The notes below the pieces were generated by a model. The model made no database searches, was not told the DNA's origin, and saw only the letters and a list, made by a program, of their open reading frames with translations. DNA of 64,000 nucleotides. Origin: Paractinoplanes tereljensis. GTDB lineage: Bacteria > Actinomycetota > Actinomycetes > Mycobacteriales > Micromonosporaceae. The position numbers and the translations under genes are program-made. Below are positions 48,234 through 56,480 of the stretch, piece after piece. The stretch covers positions 372,001 to 436,000 of the forward strand of contig NZ_BOMY01000002.1 of the NCBI RefSeq assembly GCF_016862435.1, in the 5' to 3' direction. Every line of letters begins with the position of its first letter. Positions within the stretch are counted from its first letter, which is position 1.

Positions 48234-50207
48234 GTGCACCGGTATCGGACGAAGTTCCGCGCCGTCCTTGTCTTCGCCACCGCCGCCGCCACCGTCGCGG
48301 CCGGTCCGGTCCCGCCGGCCTCGGCCGCCGACCCGGCCGTGCAGACCGTTCCGTTCGCCGAGGCCGCCACCGCGCACGCCACCCGGCCGTTCAGCCTGCT
48401 CGGCATCAGCTGGGCCGATCCCGGGGCGTCCGTCGACGGCACGATCCGGGTGCGCACCCGGGCGCTCGGCACCGGGCGGTGGACGCCGTGGCAGGCGGTC
48501 GAGGCCGACGGCACCGCGGCCGGTGACCGGCGCGGCACGAGCGACCCGCTCTGGGTGGGCGCCTCCGACGCGGTCGAGGCGCACGTCGCCGGTGCCCGCC
48601 GGCCGCTGCCGGCCGGCCTGCGGGTCGACCTGATCAACCCGAAGGCGGCCCCGGCCCGGCCCCCGGCGGTCATGTCCCGGCGCGCGGAATCGGCCACCTC
48701 GGCCCGGTCGGCGGTGCCGATGCCGGCCCGGCCGGTCCCCCGCATGGTCACCCGGGCCGGCTGGGGCGCCAACGAGTCCATCGTGCGGGTCGCACCCTCC
48801 TACACCGGGCCGGTCCAGGTCTTCTTCGTGCACCACACGGCCACCGGCAACGGTTACAGCTGCGCCGACTCGGCCGCGATCGTCCGCGGCATCCAGGCCT
48901 ACCAGGTACGCACCCGGGGCTGGGACGACATCGGTTACAACTTCCTGGTCGACAAGTGCGGCCGGATCTTCGAGGGCCGGGGCGGCGGCGTGGGCCGGTC
49001 GGTGCTCGGCGCGCACACCATGGGCTTCAACTCCAACGCCAGCTCGATCGCCGTGATCGGCACCTTCAGCGGGGTCGGCGTCACCGCCACGGTGCGCACC
49101 GCGATCGCCACCGTCGCCGCCTACAAGCTGGGCGCCGCCGGCAACCCGCCGAACGGCAAGGTCGTCCTCACCTCCGGCGGCGGCCCGCGCTATGCCGCCG
49201 GCGCCAAGGCGGTGCTGTGGCGGATCGCCGGCCACCGTGACGCCGGGCTCACCGAATGTCCCGGCACCACGCTGTACCGGCAACTGCCGGCGATCCGGGC
49301 GATCGCCGGGGCGGGCCCGGCCGGCCTGCGCTACCTGCGGATGCCCGGCGCCTCGAACTACGCCACCACGCTCTACACCAAGGGCCTGATCCGCCCGCTC
49401 TGGAACGTGACCACGCCGAGTGCGCTGATCGCCCGCTTCGAGGTGTACGTGGACGGCGAACTCGCCGTCGCCACCCCGGGCACGCACCGCACCACTACCC
49501 TGCGGGTAAGTCCCGGCGGGCACGTGGTGACGATCCGGGCGCTGCACCTGTCCGGCCGGGCCACCATGGTCGGCGCCAACGTCATCTCGGACGCCGTCGC
49601 CCCGGTCTTCGCCTCCGGCCCGACCCTCGCGCTGCGGACCGGCTCGTTGAACGGAACCGTGCCGGTCCAGTTGCAGTGGACCGCCGACGACGTGAACGGG
49701 GTCGCGGCCGTCGCCATGACCCAACCCTCGACGATGAACCTCGGCACCGCCGTGCACAGCCGGAACGGTGCACTCGCGCCCGGCCGCCCGGTCACCTTCG
49801 CGCTGCGGGCAGCGGACCGGGCCGGCAACACCGTGGACGGCTCGGTCACCCGTACGCCCGTGGTCGTCTCGGAGACCGCGGCCCAGCGCAGCGGAACGTG
49901 GCGCACGCTGAGCAACCCCGGCTATCTCGGCGGGGTCGCCCTCGGCGGCATCGCCGCCGGATCCGCCGCCACCTGGACCTTCACCGGCAGCTCGGCCGCC
50001 ATCGCGGTCAGCCGGGCGGCCCAATCGGGCCAGATCCGGATCTTCGTCGACGACGCCGACCAGGGCGTCGTCGACCTGCGGTCGCCGCAGACCGTCTACC
50101 GGCAGGCGGTCTGGTCACGCTCCTGGCCCACCAGCGGTTCGCACACGGTACGGGTGGAGGTCGAGCGCCCGGGAGTCGTGCTGGACGGGCTCGTCGTCCT
50201 GCGCTAG
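48234..50207 (+). CDS. Secreted N-acetylmuramoyl-L-alanine amidase (PGRP-type)
   Basis: A 657-residue secreted protein. A signal peptide (1-31, ASA-A) is followed by an N-terminal domain (FSLLGISWADPGASVDGTIR), an Ala/Pro linker, and an amidase_2/PGRP domain (about 175-360) with zinc-ligand motifs FFVHHTATGN, AGHRD and ECPG, typical of zinc amidases that cut the lactyl-peptide bond in peptidoglycan. The C-terminal 280 residues are beta-rich (Ig/carbohydrate-binding-like) modules. GGGGG lies about 6 nt before the chosen GTG. Likely role in cell-wall turnover or defence. The last 93 bp overlap the convergent monooxygenase gene. Confidence 0.9.
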   Translation: MHRYRTKFRAVLVFATAAATVAAGPVPPASAADPAVQTVPFAEAATAHATRPFSLLGISWADPGASVDGTIRVRTRALGTGRWTPWQAVEADGTAAGDRRGTSDPLWVGASDAVEAHVAGARRPLPAGLRVDLINPKAAPARPPAVMSRRAESATSARSAVPMPARPVPRMVTRAGWGANESIVRVAPSYTGPVQVFFVHHTATGNGYSCADSAAIVRGIQAYQVRTRGWDDIGYNFLVDKCGRIFEGRGGGVGRSVLGAHTMGFNSNASSIAVIGTFSGVGVTATVRTAIATVAAYKLGAAGNPPNGKVVLTSGGGPRYAAGAKAVLWRIAGHRDAGLTECPGTTLYRQLPAIRAIAGAGPAGLRYLRMPGASNYATTLYTKGLIRPLWNVTTPSALIARFEVYVDGELAVATPGTHRTTTLRVSPGGHVVTIRALHLSGRATMVGANVISDAVAPVFASGPTLALRTGSLNGTVPVQLQWTADDVNGVAAVAMTQPSTMNLGTAVHSRNGALAPGRPVTFALRAADRAGNTVDGSVTRTPVVVSETAAQRSGTWRTLSNPGYLGGVALGGIAAGSAATWTFTGSSAAIAVSRAAQSGQIRIFVDDADQGVVDLRSPQTVYRQAVWSRSWPTSGSHTVRVEVERPGVVLDGLVVLR

Positions 50208-51368
50208 CCCCGGATAGTCGCGCAGGGTGATCGCCTCGGCCTTGCCGAACTGCTTGGCCAGCATCTGCTTCATCGGCCAGTGGTTCATCATCGACATCGA
50301 CAGCGCCCGTGCGCGGATCGCCAACCGGCCGTTCGGGGCGGACATGGCGATCCCGCCGGGCGGCAGCTGGGTGCCCTCCGCGACATAGTCGGCCATCTGT
50401 TCCTGATAGGCGGCGAAGGCCTGCTCGGGGCTCTTGCTCCCGGACATCTCGCCGGCCAGGACGTAGGCGCCGACCAGGCTCATGCTGGTGCCCATGCCGC
50501 CCAGCGGGGAGCCGCAGTAACCGGCGTCGCCGACCAGCACCACCCGGCCGCGCGCCCACTTGTCGACGCGCACCTGGCTGACCTCGTCGAAGTACAGGTC
50601 CTTTGCCGCCGGCAGCTGCGCCAGCAGGGTCGGCACCCGCCAGCCGACGCCGGTGAACCGCTCGGTCAGCAGCCGGATCTGCTCGTCCCGGGTCAGCCGG
50701 TCGTAGACCTCCTTCGTGCGGAAGCTGAGGCTGGCCTTCGCGGTGCCGCCGGCCTCGGGGCGGACCAGGACCGCCCGGCCGCCCGGGGCGTTGAACATCG
50801 CGCTCCAGTTGTCCAGGTCACCGGGGTCTTGAACGGTGAAGTACGAGGCGTAGCCGCCGAGTGGCCGGACATAGTCGGCGTGCGGGCCGAACGCGATCTT
50901 GCGGACGCCCGAGCGGACGCCGTCGGCGCCGACCACGACGTCGAACCGGTCTTTTCTCCCGCCGGCGAAGGTCACTTCCTCGCCGATGTCCACGATCCGA
51001 TCACCGAAACGGTAGGTGACCGTGTTCGCGGTCGCGTCATAGAGGATGCGGGCCAGGTCGCCGCGAGCGATCTCGATCTCGGCGACGATGCCCTCGCCGC
51101 CGAACATGTCGGCCGGCAGCGCGGCCATCCGGCGGCCCCTGGCATCGACCAGGGCGAAGCCGCGGTCGTCGATCTGCTTGGTTCGGATCGCCTCGCGCGC
51201 GCCCATCTTCTCGATCACGCCACGCGCCACGCCGCGCACGTCCACCGCGTGCCCGCCCGGACGTGGCTCCGGAGCCCGCTCCACCACCGTCACGTCGGCG
51301 CCGGCCCGGTGCAACCAGAACGCCAGCGCCGGCCCGGCGATCCCCGCGCCCGAAATCAAAACCCGCAT
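50115..51368 (-). CDS. FAD-dependent monooxygenase (aromatic hydroxylase-like)
   Basis: A 417-residue flavoprotein monooxygenase: FAD loop ISGAGIAGPALAFWLHRAGA (5-24), DG motif VVVGADGVRSGVRK (near 148-161) and second FAD motif VVLVGDAGYCGSPLGGMGTS (near 280). The group includes tetracycline- and rifampicin-type monooxygenases and many tailoring enzymes. Family members usually end near the ITLRDYPG position; here about 25 extra residues, antisense to the amidase C-terminus, follow before the stop. Divergent from a GntR-TetR fusion regulator that probably controls it. Confidence 0.87.
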   Translation of the reverse strand: MRVLISGAGIAGPALAFWLHRAGADVTVVERAPEPRPGGHAVDVRGVARGVIEKMGAREAIRTKQIDDRGFALVDARGRRMAALPADMFGGEGIVAEIEIARGDLARILYDATANTVTYRFGDRIVDIGEEVTFAGGRKDRFDVVVGADGVRSGVRKIAFGPHADYVRPLGGYASYFTVQDPGDLDNWSAMFNAPGGRAVLVRPEAGGTAKASLSFRTKEVYDRLTRDEQIRLLTERFTGVGWRVPTLLAQLPAAKDLYFDEVSQVRVDKWARGRVVLVGDAGYCGSPLGGMGTSMSLVGAYVLAGEMSGSKSPEQAFAAYQEQMADYVAEGTQLPPGGIAMSAPNGRLAIRARALSMSMMNHWPMKQMLAKQFGKAEAITLRDYPGLAQDDEPVQHDSRALDLHPYRVRTAGGPGA

Positions 51369-51401
51369 GTCCCCCGCCTCCTGCGTACTCTGTATATCGA
51401 T

Positions 51402-51482
51402 GTACTAGCGAGGCTAGGGTGGCGTTTTTGAGCTTGCAAACGTGTCCTAGTACGGCACTGGCGGGAGAGGTAGGTGTACTAG
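51402..51482. promoter_or_regulatory. Three GTACTAG sites in the monooxygenase/GntR-TetR intergenic region
   Basis: GTACTAG occurs at 51402-51408 and 51476-51482, and its reverse complement CTAGTAC at 51447-51453. A related GTACTC lies at 51385-51390. Three copies of a 7-mer in 80 bp between divergent genes strongly suggest binding sites of the fusion regulator. Confidence 0.6.
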
Positions 51483-51483
51483 C

Positions 51484-52362
51484 TTGGACGCCCCATATCG
51501 GCGAATCGTGCAGGACATTCGCGGCCGGATCGAGCGCGGCGAGCTGCGGCCCGGCGACCGGGTGCCGTCGGCGCGGGCCCTGGTGCGGGAGTGGGGCGTC
51601 GCGATCGCCACCGCCACCAAGGCGCACGCCGCCCTGCAGGAGGAGGGGCTGACCATCGCCCGCCCCGGCGTGGGCACGGTGGTGGCCGGCCCGGCGCCGC
51701 GCCACGACCACGAGCTGAGCGCCCCGCGGATCGTGGCCGCGGCCATCGAGATCGCCGACCGGGACGGGATGCCCGAGCTGTCCATGCGCCGCATCGCGAC
51801 CGCTCTCGACGTGTCCACGATGTCGCTCTACCGGCACGTTCCCAGCCGGGAAGAACTGATCCTGGCCATGATCGACTCGGTGCTCGGTGAGGTGCCGCTA
51901 CCGGCCCGCCGCCCCTCCGGGTGGCGGGCCTGCATCGAGCTGTGCGCCCGGCTGGAGTGGGCGGTGTTCCAGCGTCATCCCTGGCTGGCGCCGACGATGT
52001 CGATCACCCGGCCGCAGATGGCGCCGAACGCGATGCGACTCAGCGAGTGGGTGCTGGCCGCCTTCGACGGCACCGGGCTGCCGCTGGCCGATCGGATGTA
52101 CATCCAGGTCCTGATCTTCACGTTCGTCCGGGGCATCGCCAGTGGTCTCGAACCGGAGGCGCAGGCGATCCGGGACACCGGCATCACCAACGACGAATGG
52201 ATCGAGACGCAGGCCGACCGGCTCACCTCGCTGCTCGACTCGATGCCGCACTTCCGCGAGCTGACCTCGGAGGAGTTCGACTTCGACCTGGACATGCTCT
52301 TCGAGTTCGGGCTGGCCCGCCTGCTCGACGGCCTGTCGTCCTACGTGGCCGGCCGCCGGTAG
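51484..52362 (+). CDS. GntR-TetR fusion regulator
   Basis: A 292-residue regulator with two unrelated DNA-binding domains: a GntR winged helix (1-70, IRGRIERGELRPGDRVPSAR then VREWGVAIATATKAHAALQE) and a TetR HTH (80-130, AAAIEIADRDGMPELSMRRI then ATALDVSTMSLYRHVPSREE), followed by a TetR_C_1 ligand domain. The only in-frame start before the GntR fold is TTG at 51484. It is divergent from the FAD monooxygenase, with three GTACTAG sites between. The last 22 bp overlap the GH13 gene. Confidence 0.85.
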   Translation: MDAPYRRIVQDIRGRIERGELRPGDRVPSARALVREWGVAIATATKAHAALQEEGLTIARPGVGTVVAGPAPRHDHELSAPRIVAAAIEIADRDGMPELSMRRIATALDVSTMSLYRHVPSREELILAMIDSVLGEVPLPARRPSGWRACIELCARLEWAVFQRHPWLAPTMSITRPQMAPNAMRLSEWVLAAFDGTGLPLADRMYIQVLIFTFVRGIASGLEPEAQAIRDTGITNDEWIETQADRLTSLLDSMPHFRELTSEEFDFDLDMLFEFGLARLLDGLSSYVAGRR

Positions 52363-54026
52363 ACGACCGCCTGCCAGGGCGCCATCGTCAGGCCGTTGAC
52401 CGGCAGATTGGACAGCACCAGTTCGGCGCCGGCCCAGCCGTCGATCTCGGCCTCCACCGTCTCGCCGGTGAAGTTGCCGATCACCAGCAGTTCCGCGCTT
52501 TCGCCTTTTCTGGTGAAGGCGTAGAGCCGCTCGTCGTTCGGCAGCAGCATGGTGAAGTCGCCGTCGACCACGGCCGGTTCGTCGTGCCGCAGTTTGATCA
52601 GCTGGCGGTAGTAGTGGAAGACCGAGTCCGGGTTCGCCCGCTCGGCCTTCGCGTTGATCTGCGGGTAATTCGGGTTGACCGCGAGCCACGGCGTGGTGGT
52701 GCTGAAGCCGCCGTTCGGCGAGTCGTCCCACTGCATCGGGGTGCGCGCGTTGTCCCGGCCGCGGGCCCGCAGCACGGTCAGCACGTCGCCGGCTTCCCGG
52801 CCCTCGATCTCGGTCGCCTGCCGGAACTGGCCGAGCGCCTCGATGTCCCGGAAATCGGTGATGCTCTGGAACGGATAGTTCGTCATGCCGAGCTCTTCGC
52901 CCTGGTAGACGTACGGCGTGCCGCGGTGCAGGTGCAGCACCGTGCCGAGCATCTTGGCCGAGGCGGCGCGGAACTCGGGGCTGTCGTCGCCGTACCGGGA
53001 GACCACCCGCGGCTGGTCGTGGTTGTTCCAGTAGAGGCTGTTCCAGCCCTCCTCGGCCAGACCGGCCTGCCACCGGCCGAAGATGCCCTTCAGGACGGTG
53101 AGCTGGAGCGGGAAGACCCGCCACGGGTCGCCGCCCCGGTCCGCCCAGACGTGGTCGAACTGGAAGACCATGTCGACCTCCTGGCGGTCCTGGTCGGTGA
53201 AGCGGATCGCCTCGTCCACCGTGACGCCCGGCATCTCACCGACGGTCAGCAGGCCGGTGCGGCCGGCGAAGACCTGCTCGTACATCTCGTGCAGGAACTC
53301 GTGGTTGCGCGGGCCGTTGATGTAGCCGGCCGATCCGTCCGCGTACGCCTGCCCGGCGGTCAGCCGGCCGTCGGCCAGCGGGAGCACCTTGGAGATCATG
53401 TTGATGACGTCCATCCGGAAGCCGTCCACGCCCCGGTCCAGCCACCAGCGCATCATCTCGTAGACCGCGCCGCGGACCTCGGGGTTCTCCCAGTTGAGGT
53501 CGGGCTGCTTGGGCGAGAACAGGTGCATGTAGTACTCGCCGGTCTCCTTGTCGTACTCCCAGGCCGGGCCGCCGAACGCGGAACCCCAGTTGGTCGGCTC
53601 GGCGCCGGGCGTGCCCGCCTCCATGCCGTCCCGGCCGGGCCGCCACCAGTACCAGTCGCGTTTCGGGTTGTCCTTACTCGACCGGCTTTCCACGAACCAC
53701 TGGTGCTCGTCCGAGCTGTGGTTCACCACCAGGTCCATGATGAGCTTCATCCCGCGCTCGTGGACCCCGGTCATCAGCTCGTCGAACGTGGCCAGGTCGC
53801 CGAAGAGCGGGTCGATGTCCTGGTAGTCGCTGATGTCGTAACCGTTGTCGTCCTGCGGCGACTTGTGGATCGGAGACAGCCAGATGACGTCGACGCCCAG
53901 CTCGGCCAGGTGGTCGAGGTGGTCGATGATGCCGCGCAGATCGCCCATGCCGTCGCCGTCGGCGTCCGCGAAGCTACGCGGGTAGATCTGGTAAACGACC
54001 GCACTTTTCCACCAGAGATCCGTCAT
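52341..54026 (-). CDS. GH13 alpha-glucosidase (oligo-1,6-glucosidase-like)
   Basis: A 561-residue GH13 enzyme. Conserved regions in order: VDVIWLSPIHKSPQDDNGYD with DISDY; DLVVNHSSDEH; GFRMDVIN (nucleophile Asp near 200); TVGEMPGV (acid Glu near 254); and NNHDQPR (Asp near 325). The pattern is that of GH13 subfamily 31 exo-alpha-glucosidases hydrolysing isomaltose, sucrose or maltose from the non-reducing end. No signal peptide, so it works in the cytoplasm. It is not in an evident sugar-uptake operon. Confidence 0.92.
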   Translation of the reverse strand: MTDLWWKSAVVYQIYPRSFADADGDGMGDLRGIIDHLDHLAELGVDVIWLSPIHKSPQDDNGYDISDYQDIDPLFGDLATFDELMTGVHERGMKLIMDLVVNHSSDEHQWFVESRSSKDNPKRDWYWWRPGRDGMEAGTPGAEPTNWGSAFGGPAWEYDKETGEYYMHLFSPKQPDLNWENPEVRGAVYEMMRWWLDRGVDGFRMDVINMISKVLPLADGRLTAGQAYADGSAGYINGPRNHEFLHEMYEQVFAGRTGLLTVGEMPGVTVDEAIRFTDQDRQEVDMVFQFDHVWADRGGDPWRVFPLQLTVLKGIFGRWQAGLAEEGWNSLYWNNHDQPRVVSRYGDDSPEFRAASAKMLGTVLHLHRGTPYVYQGEELGMTNYPFQSITDFRDIEALGQFRQATEIEGREAGDVLTVLRARGRDNARTPMQWDDSPNGGFSTTTPWLAVNPNYPQINAKAERANPDSVFHYYRQLIKLRHDEPAVVDGDFTMLLPNDERLYAFTRKGESAELLVIGNFTGETVEAEIDGWAGAELVLSNLPVNGLTMAPWQAVVYRRPAT

Positions 54027-54108
54027 GCGTCTTCTCTAACACGAGAACGCCACCTTCACCGGGTCGGCATACTTACCCGGTACTAACTCCCGAAAAGGGG
54101 TATTTGTC

Positions 54109-55110
54109 ATGAAGGTCGCGCTGCTGGGGCCGATCGCCTGGCGTACACCGCCACTGCACTACGGCCCCTGGGAACTGATCACCGGCCTGCTCGCCGAGGG
54201 GCTGGCCGCGCGCGGCATCGACGTCACCCTCTTCGCCACCCTCGACTCGGTCACCAAGGCCACCCTCGACGGGGTGATCCCCACCGGGTACTCCGAATCG
54301 CCGGATTTCGACGGCCGGGTCTGGGAGGCGCTGCACGTGTCCCACGCGCTCGCCCGCTCGGGCGAGTTCGACCTGGTGCACAACCATCTCGACTGGCTGC
54401 CGCTGGCGTTCTCCCAGCACTGCGCGGCACCGCTGCTCACCACCATCCACGGCTTCTCCGGGTCGAACATCCTGCCCGCCTACCGGCAGGCCCGGTCGCA
54501 CTACGTCTCGATCTCGGATGCCGACCGGTCCCCCGACCTCACCTACTTCGCGACCGTGCACCACGGGATCGACCTTTCCGCGCTGCCGTTGTCCGCCTCC
54601 TCCTCGACCGATCTCCTCGCGTTCGGGCGAATCCATCCGGACAAGGGAACCGATCTGGCCATCGAGATCGCCCGGCGGGCCGGGCGCCGACTGATCATCT
54701 GCGGAATCGTGCAGGACGCCGAGTTCTTCGCCCGGGACGTCGAACCGCACATCGACGGCGACCGGGTCGTCTATCTCGGCTCGGTCGGACCGGATGATCG
54801 AGGGCGAATTCTCGGATCCGGGGCGGCACTGCTGCACCCGATCCGGTTCGCCGAACCGTTCGGGCTCTCGGTGGTGGAATCGATGGCCTGCGGGACGCCG
54901 GTCATCGCATACCGGAAAGGCTCGATGCCGGAAGTGGTCGACGAGGGCGTGACCGGACGCCTGGTCGCGGACGTGGACGAAGCGGTCGCCGCCGTCCTTT
55001 CGGTTTCCGAGATCGACCGGCCCGGCTGCGCCGCGCGGGCCCGGGAACGGTTCTCGGCCGACCGCATGGTTGAGGACTACCTGGGGATTTACCGGAAAAT
55101 CGTCAGGTGA
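54109..55110 (+). CDS. Family 4-type glycosyltransferase (GT-B), first of the module
   Basis: A 333-residue GT-B enzyme. The N-terminal Rossmann half begins MKVALLGPIAWRTPPLHYGP; the C-terminal donor half has LLAFGRIHPDKGTDLAIEIA and the retaining EX7E motif in RFAEPFGLSVVESMACGTPV. GT4 enzymes transfer mannose, glucose or GlcNAc from a nucleotide sugar. AAGGGG lies upstream of the ATG. It begins the glycan module but is separated from the next genes by 215 bp containing two large hairpins. The acceptor is unknown. Confidence 0.9.
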   Translation: MKVALLGPIAWRTPPLHYGPWELITGLLAEGLAARGIDVTLFATLDSVTKATLDGVIPTGYSESPDFDGRVWEALHVSHALARSGEFDLVHNHLDWLPLAFSQHCAAPLLTTIHGFSGSNILPAYRQARSHYVSISDADRSPDLTYFATVHHGIDLSALPLSASSSTDLLAFGRIHPDKGTDLAIEIARRAGRRLIICGIVQDAEFFARDVEPHIDGDRVVYLGSVGPDDRGRILGSGAALLHPIRFAEPFGLSVVESMACGTPVIAYRKGSMPEVVDEGVTGRLVADVDEAVAAVLSVSEIDRPGCAARARERFSADRMVEDYLGIYRKIVR

Positions 55111-55123
55111 ATCACCGCACTTG

Positions 55124-55152
55124 TTAACGTCGCAATGTGAATTGCACGTTAA
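55124..55152. repeat. 12-bp imperfect inverted repeat after the first GT4 gene
   Basis: TTAACGT-C-GCAAT and ATTGC-ACGTTAA pair across a GTGA loop with one bulged C. It is AT-rich for this genome, begins 14 bp after the glycosyltransferase stop and could be a terminator-like hairpin or an operator. Confidence 0.55.
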
Positions 55153-55161
55153 GCGGAGCAG

Positions 55162-55242
55162 CGAGGCTTATTCGCGACGGTGGAGACCGTTTGCACCTGT
55201 CCCGCTGATTTCCGGGTCCGGGTAGGTCGCGAATAAGCCTCG
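55162..55242. repeat. 17-bp perfect inverted repeat with 47-nt spacer
   Basis: CGAGGCTTATTCGCGAC (55162-55178) and GTCGCGAATAAGCCTCG (55226-55242) are exact complements. The element ends 83 bp before the second GT4 gene. It may form a large mRNA hairpin controlling the downstream operon, or be paired binding sites. AT-rich arms are unusual for this genome. Confidence 0.65.
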
Positions 55243-55325
55243 TCCCCGAAGCACTGCAATAGTGCCTGCGCACGTGCGGTGAGTCGTGCTGCGGGGAGGC
55301 AGCCGCGGAACCAGAAAGGCCTGTC

Positions 55326-56480
55326 ATGCCCGCCACCTATGGTTTTTTGAGTACGTACCCGCCCACACAATGCGGTTTGGCGACATTCAATGCCGCACTC
55401 GCGACCCAGCTCAATACGAGCGGTACGGCCGGGGTCGTGCGACTTCTCGCCAGCGACAACGTCAGCGGCGGAATCGAGCTCGACCGGAGCGCCCCGCGCG
55501 TCGTGCACACCTGGCACACCGACAACCCCAGTGGGTGGGCGGCGGCGGCCAACGCGCTCAACCGCTTCGACGTGGCGGTCATCCAGCACGAGTACGGGAT
55601 CTACCCCGGTGACGCCGGCGCCGAGGTGCTGCCGCTGCTGCGCGCCCTGAAGGTCCCGTCGATCGTGGTGCTGCACACCGTGCTCAGCCACCCCGACCCG
55701 CTCCAGCGACAGGTCCTCGAACGCCTCGCCGCCACCGCCGACGCCCTGGTCACCATGACCGACACCGCCCGGCAGCGGCTCGTCGCCGGCTACGACCTCG
55801 ACCCTCGCAAGATCGCGGTGATCCCGCACGGCGCCGGCAGCCACGACACCCTGGCCCACCGAGAAGATCATGACCGGCCGCAACTGCTCACCTGGGGGTT
55901 GCTCGGCCCCGGCAAGGGCATCGAGTGGGCGCTGCGGTCGCTCGCGCTGCTCGGCGACACCGATCCGGCGCCGGTCTACACCGTGGCCGGCCGCACCCAT
56001 CCGAAGGTCCTCGAGCACTTCGGGGACGCGTACCGCGACTCGCTCAAGGCCCTGGCCGCCGCGCTCGGCGTCACCGATGCCGTCCGCTGGCTCGACGTCT
56101 ACCTCGACCAGGCCGACCTGTCCCGGCTGATCTGCTCGGCCGACGTGGTGGTGCTGCCCTACGACTCGACCGAGCAGGTCACCTCGGGGGTGCTTATCGA
56201 GGCGGTCGCGGCCGGGGTGCCGGTGGTGGCGACCGAGTTCCCGCACGCGGTCGAGCTGCTGGTCGACGGGCCCGGGCTGCTGGTACCCCATCAGGATCCG
56301 GAGGCGATGGCCGCCGCCATCCGGCACGTGCTCGCCGAGCCTGGTCTGCCCGGCCGGCTCACCGGCCTCGGCGGTGGGCCGACGCTGCGCTGGCCGGCCG
56401 TGGCCGCCCGCTACCAGAACCTGGCCGGCCGCCTGCTCGCCGATCGCGCCCCGGTCGCGGCTTCGGCCGTGCCCGCATGA
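55326..56480 (+). CDS. Family 4-type glycosyltransferase (GT-B), second of the module
   Basis: A 384-residue GT-B enzyme with a distinctive start FLSTYPPTQCGLATFNAALA. The donor domain has LLTWGLLGPGKGIEWALRSL, VYTVAGRTHPKVLEHFGDAY and EQVTSGVLIEAVAAGVPVVA, a variant of the retaining glutamate motif. This subtype typically occurs in operons with an (alpha/alpha)6-barrel protein and a GH130 enzyme, as here. The stop overlaps the next ATG (ATGA). Sugar and acceptor unknown. Confidence 0.9.
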   Translation: MPATYGFLSTYPPTQCGLATFNAALATQLNTSGTAGVVRLLASDNVSGGIELDRSAPRVVHTWHTDNPSGWAAAANALNRFDVAVIQHEYGIYPGDAGAEVLPLLRALKVPSIVVLHTVLSHPDPLQRQVLERLAATADALVTMTDTARQRLVAGYDLDPRKIAVIPHGAGSHDTLAHREDHDRPQLLTWGLLGPGKGIEWALRSLALLGDTDPAPVYTVAGRTHPKVLEHFGDAYRDSLKALAAALGVTDAVRWLDVYLDQADLSRLICSADVVVLPYDSTEQVTSGVLIEAVAAGVPVVATEFPHAVELLVDGPGLLVPHQDPEAMAAAIRHVLAEPGLPGRLTGLGGGPTLRWPAVAARYQNLAGRLLADRAPVAASAVPA

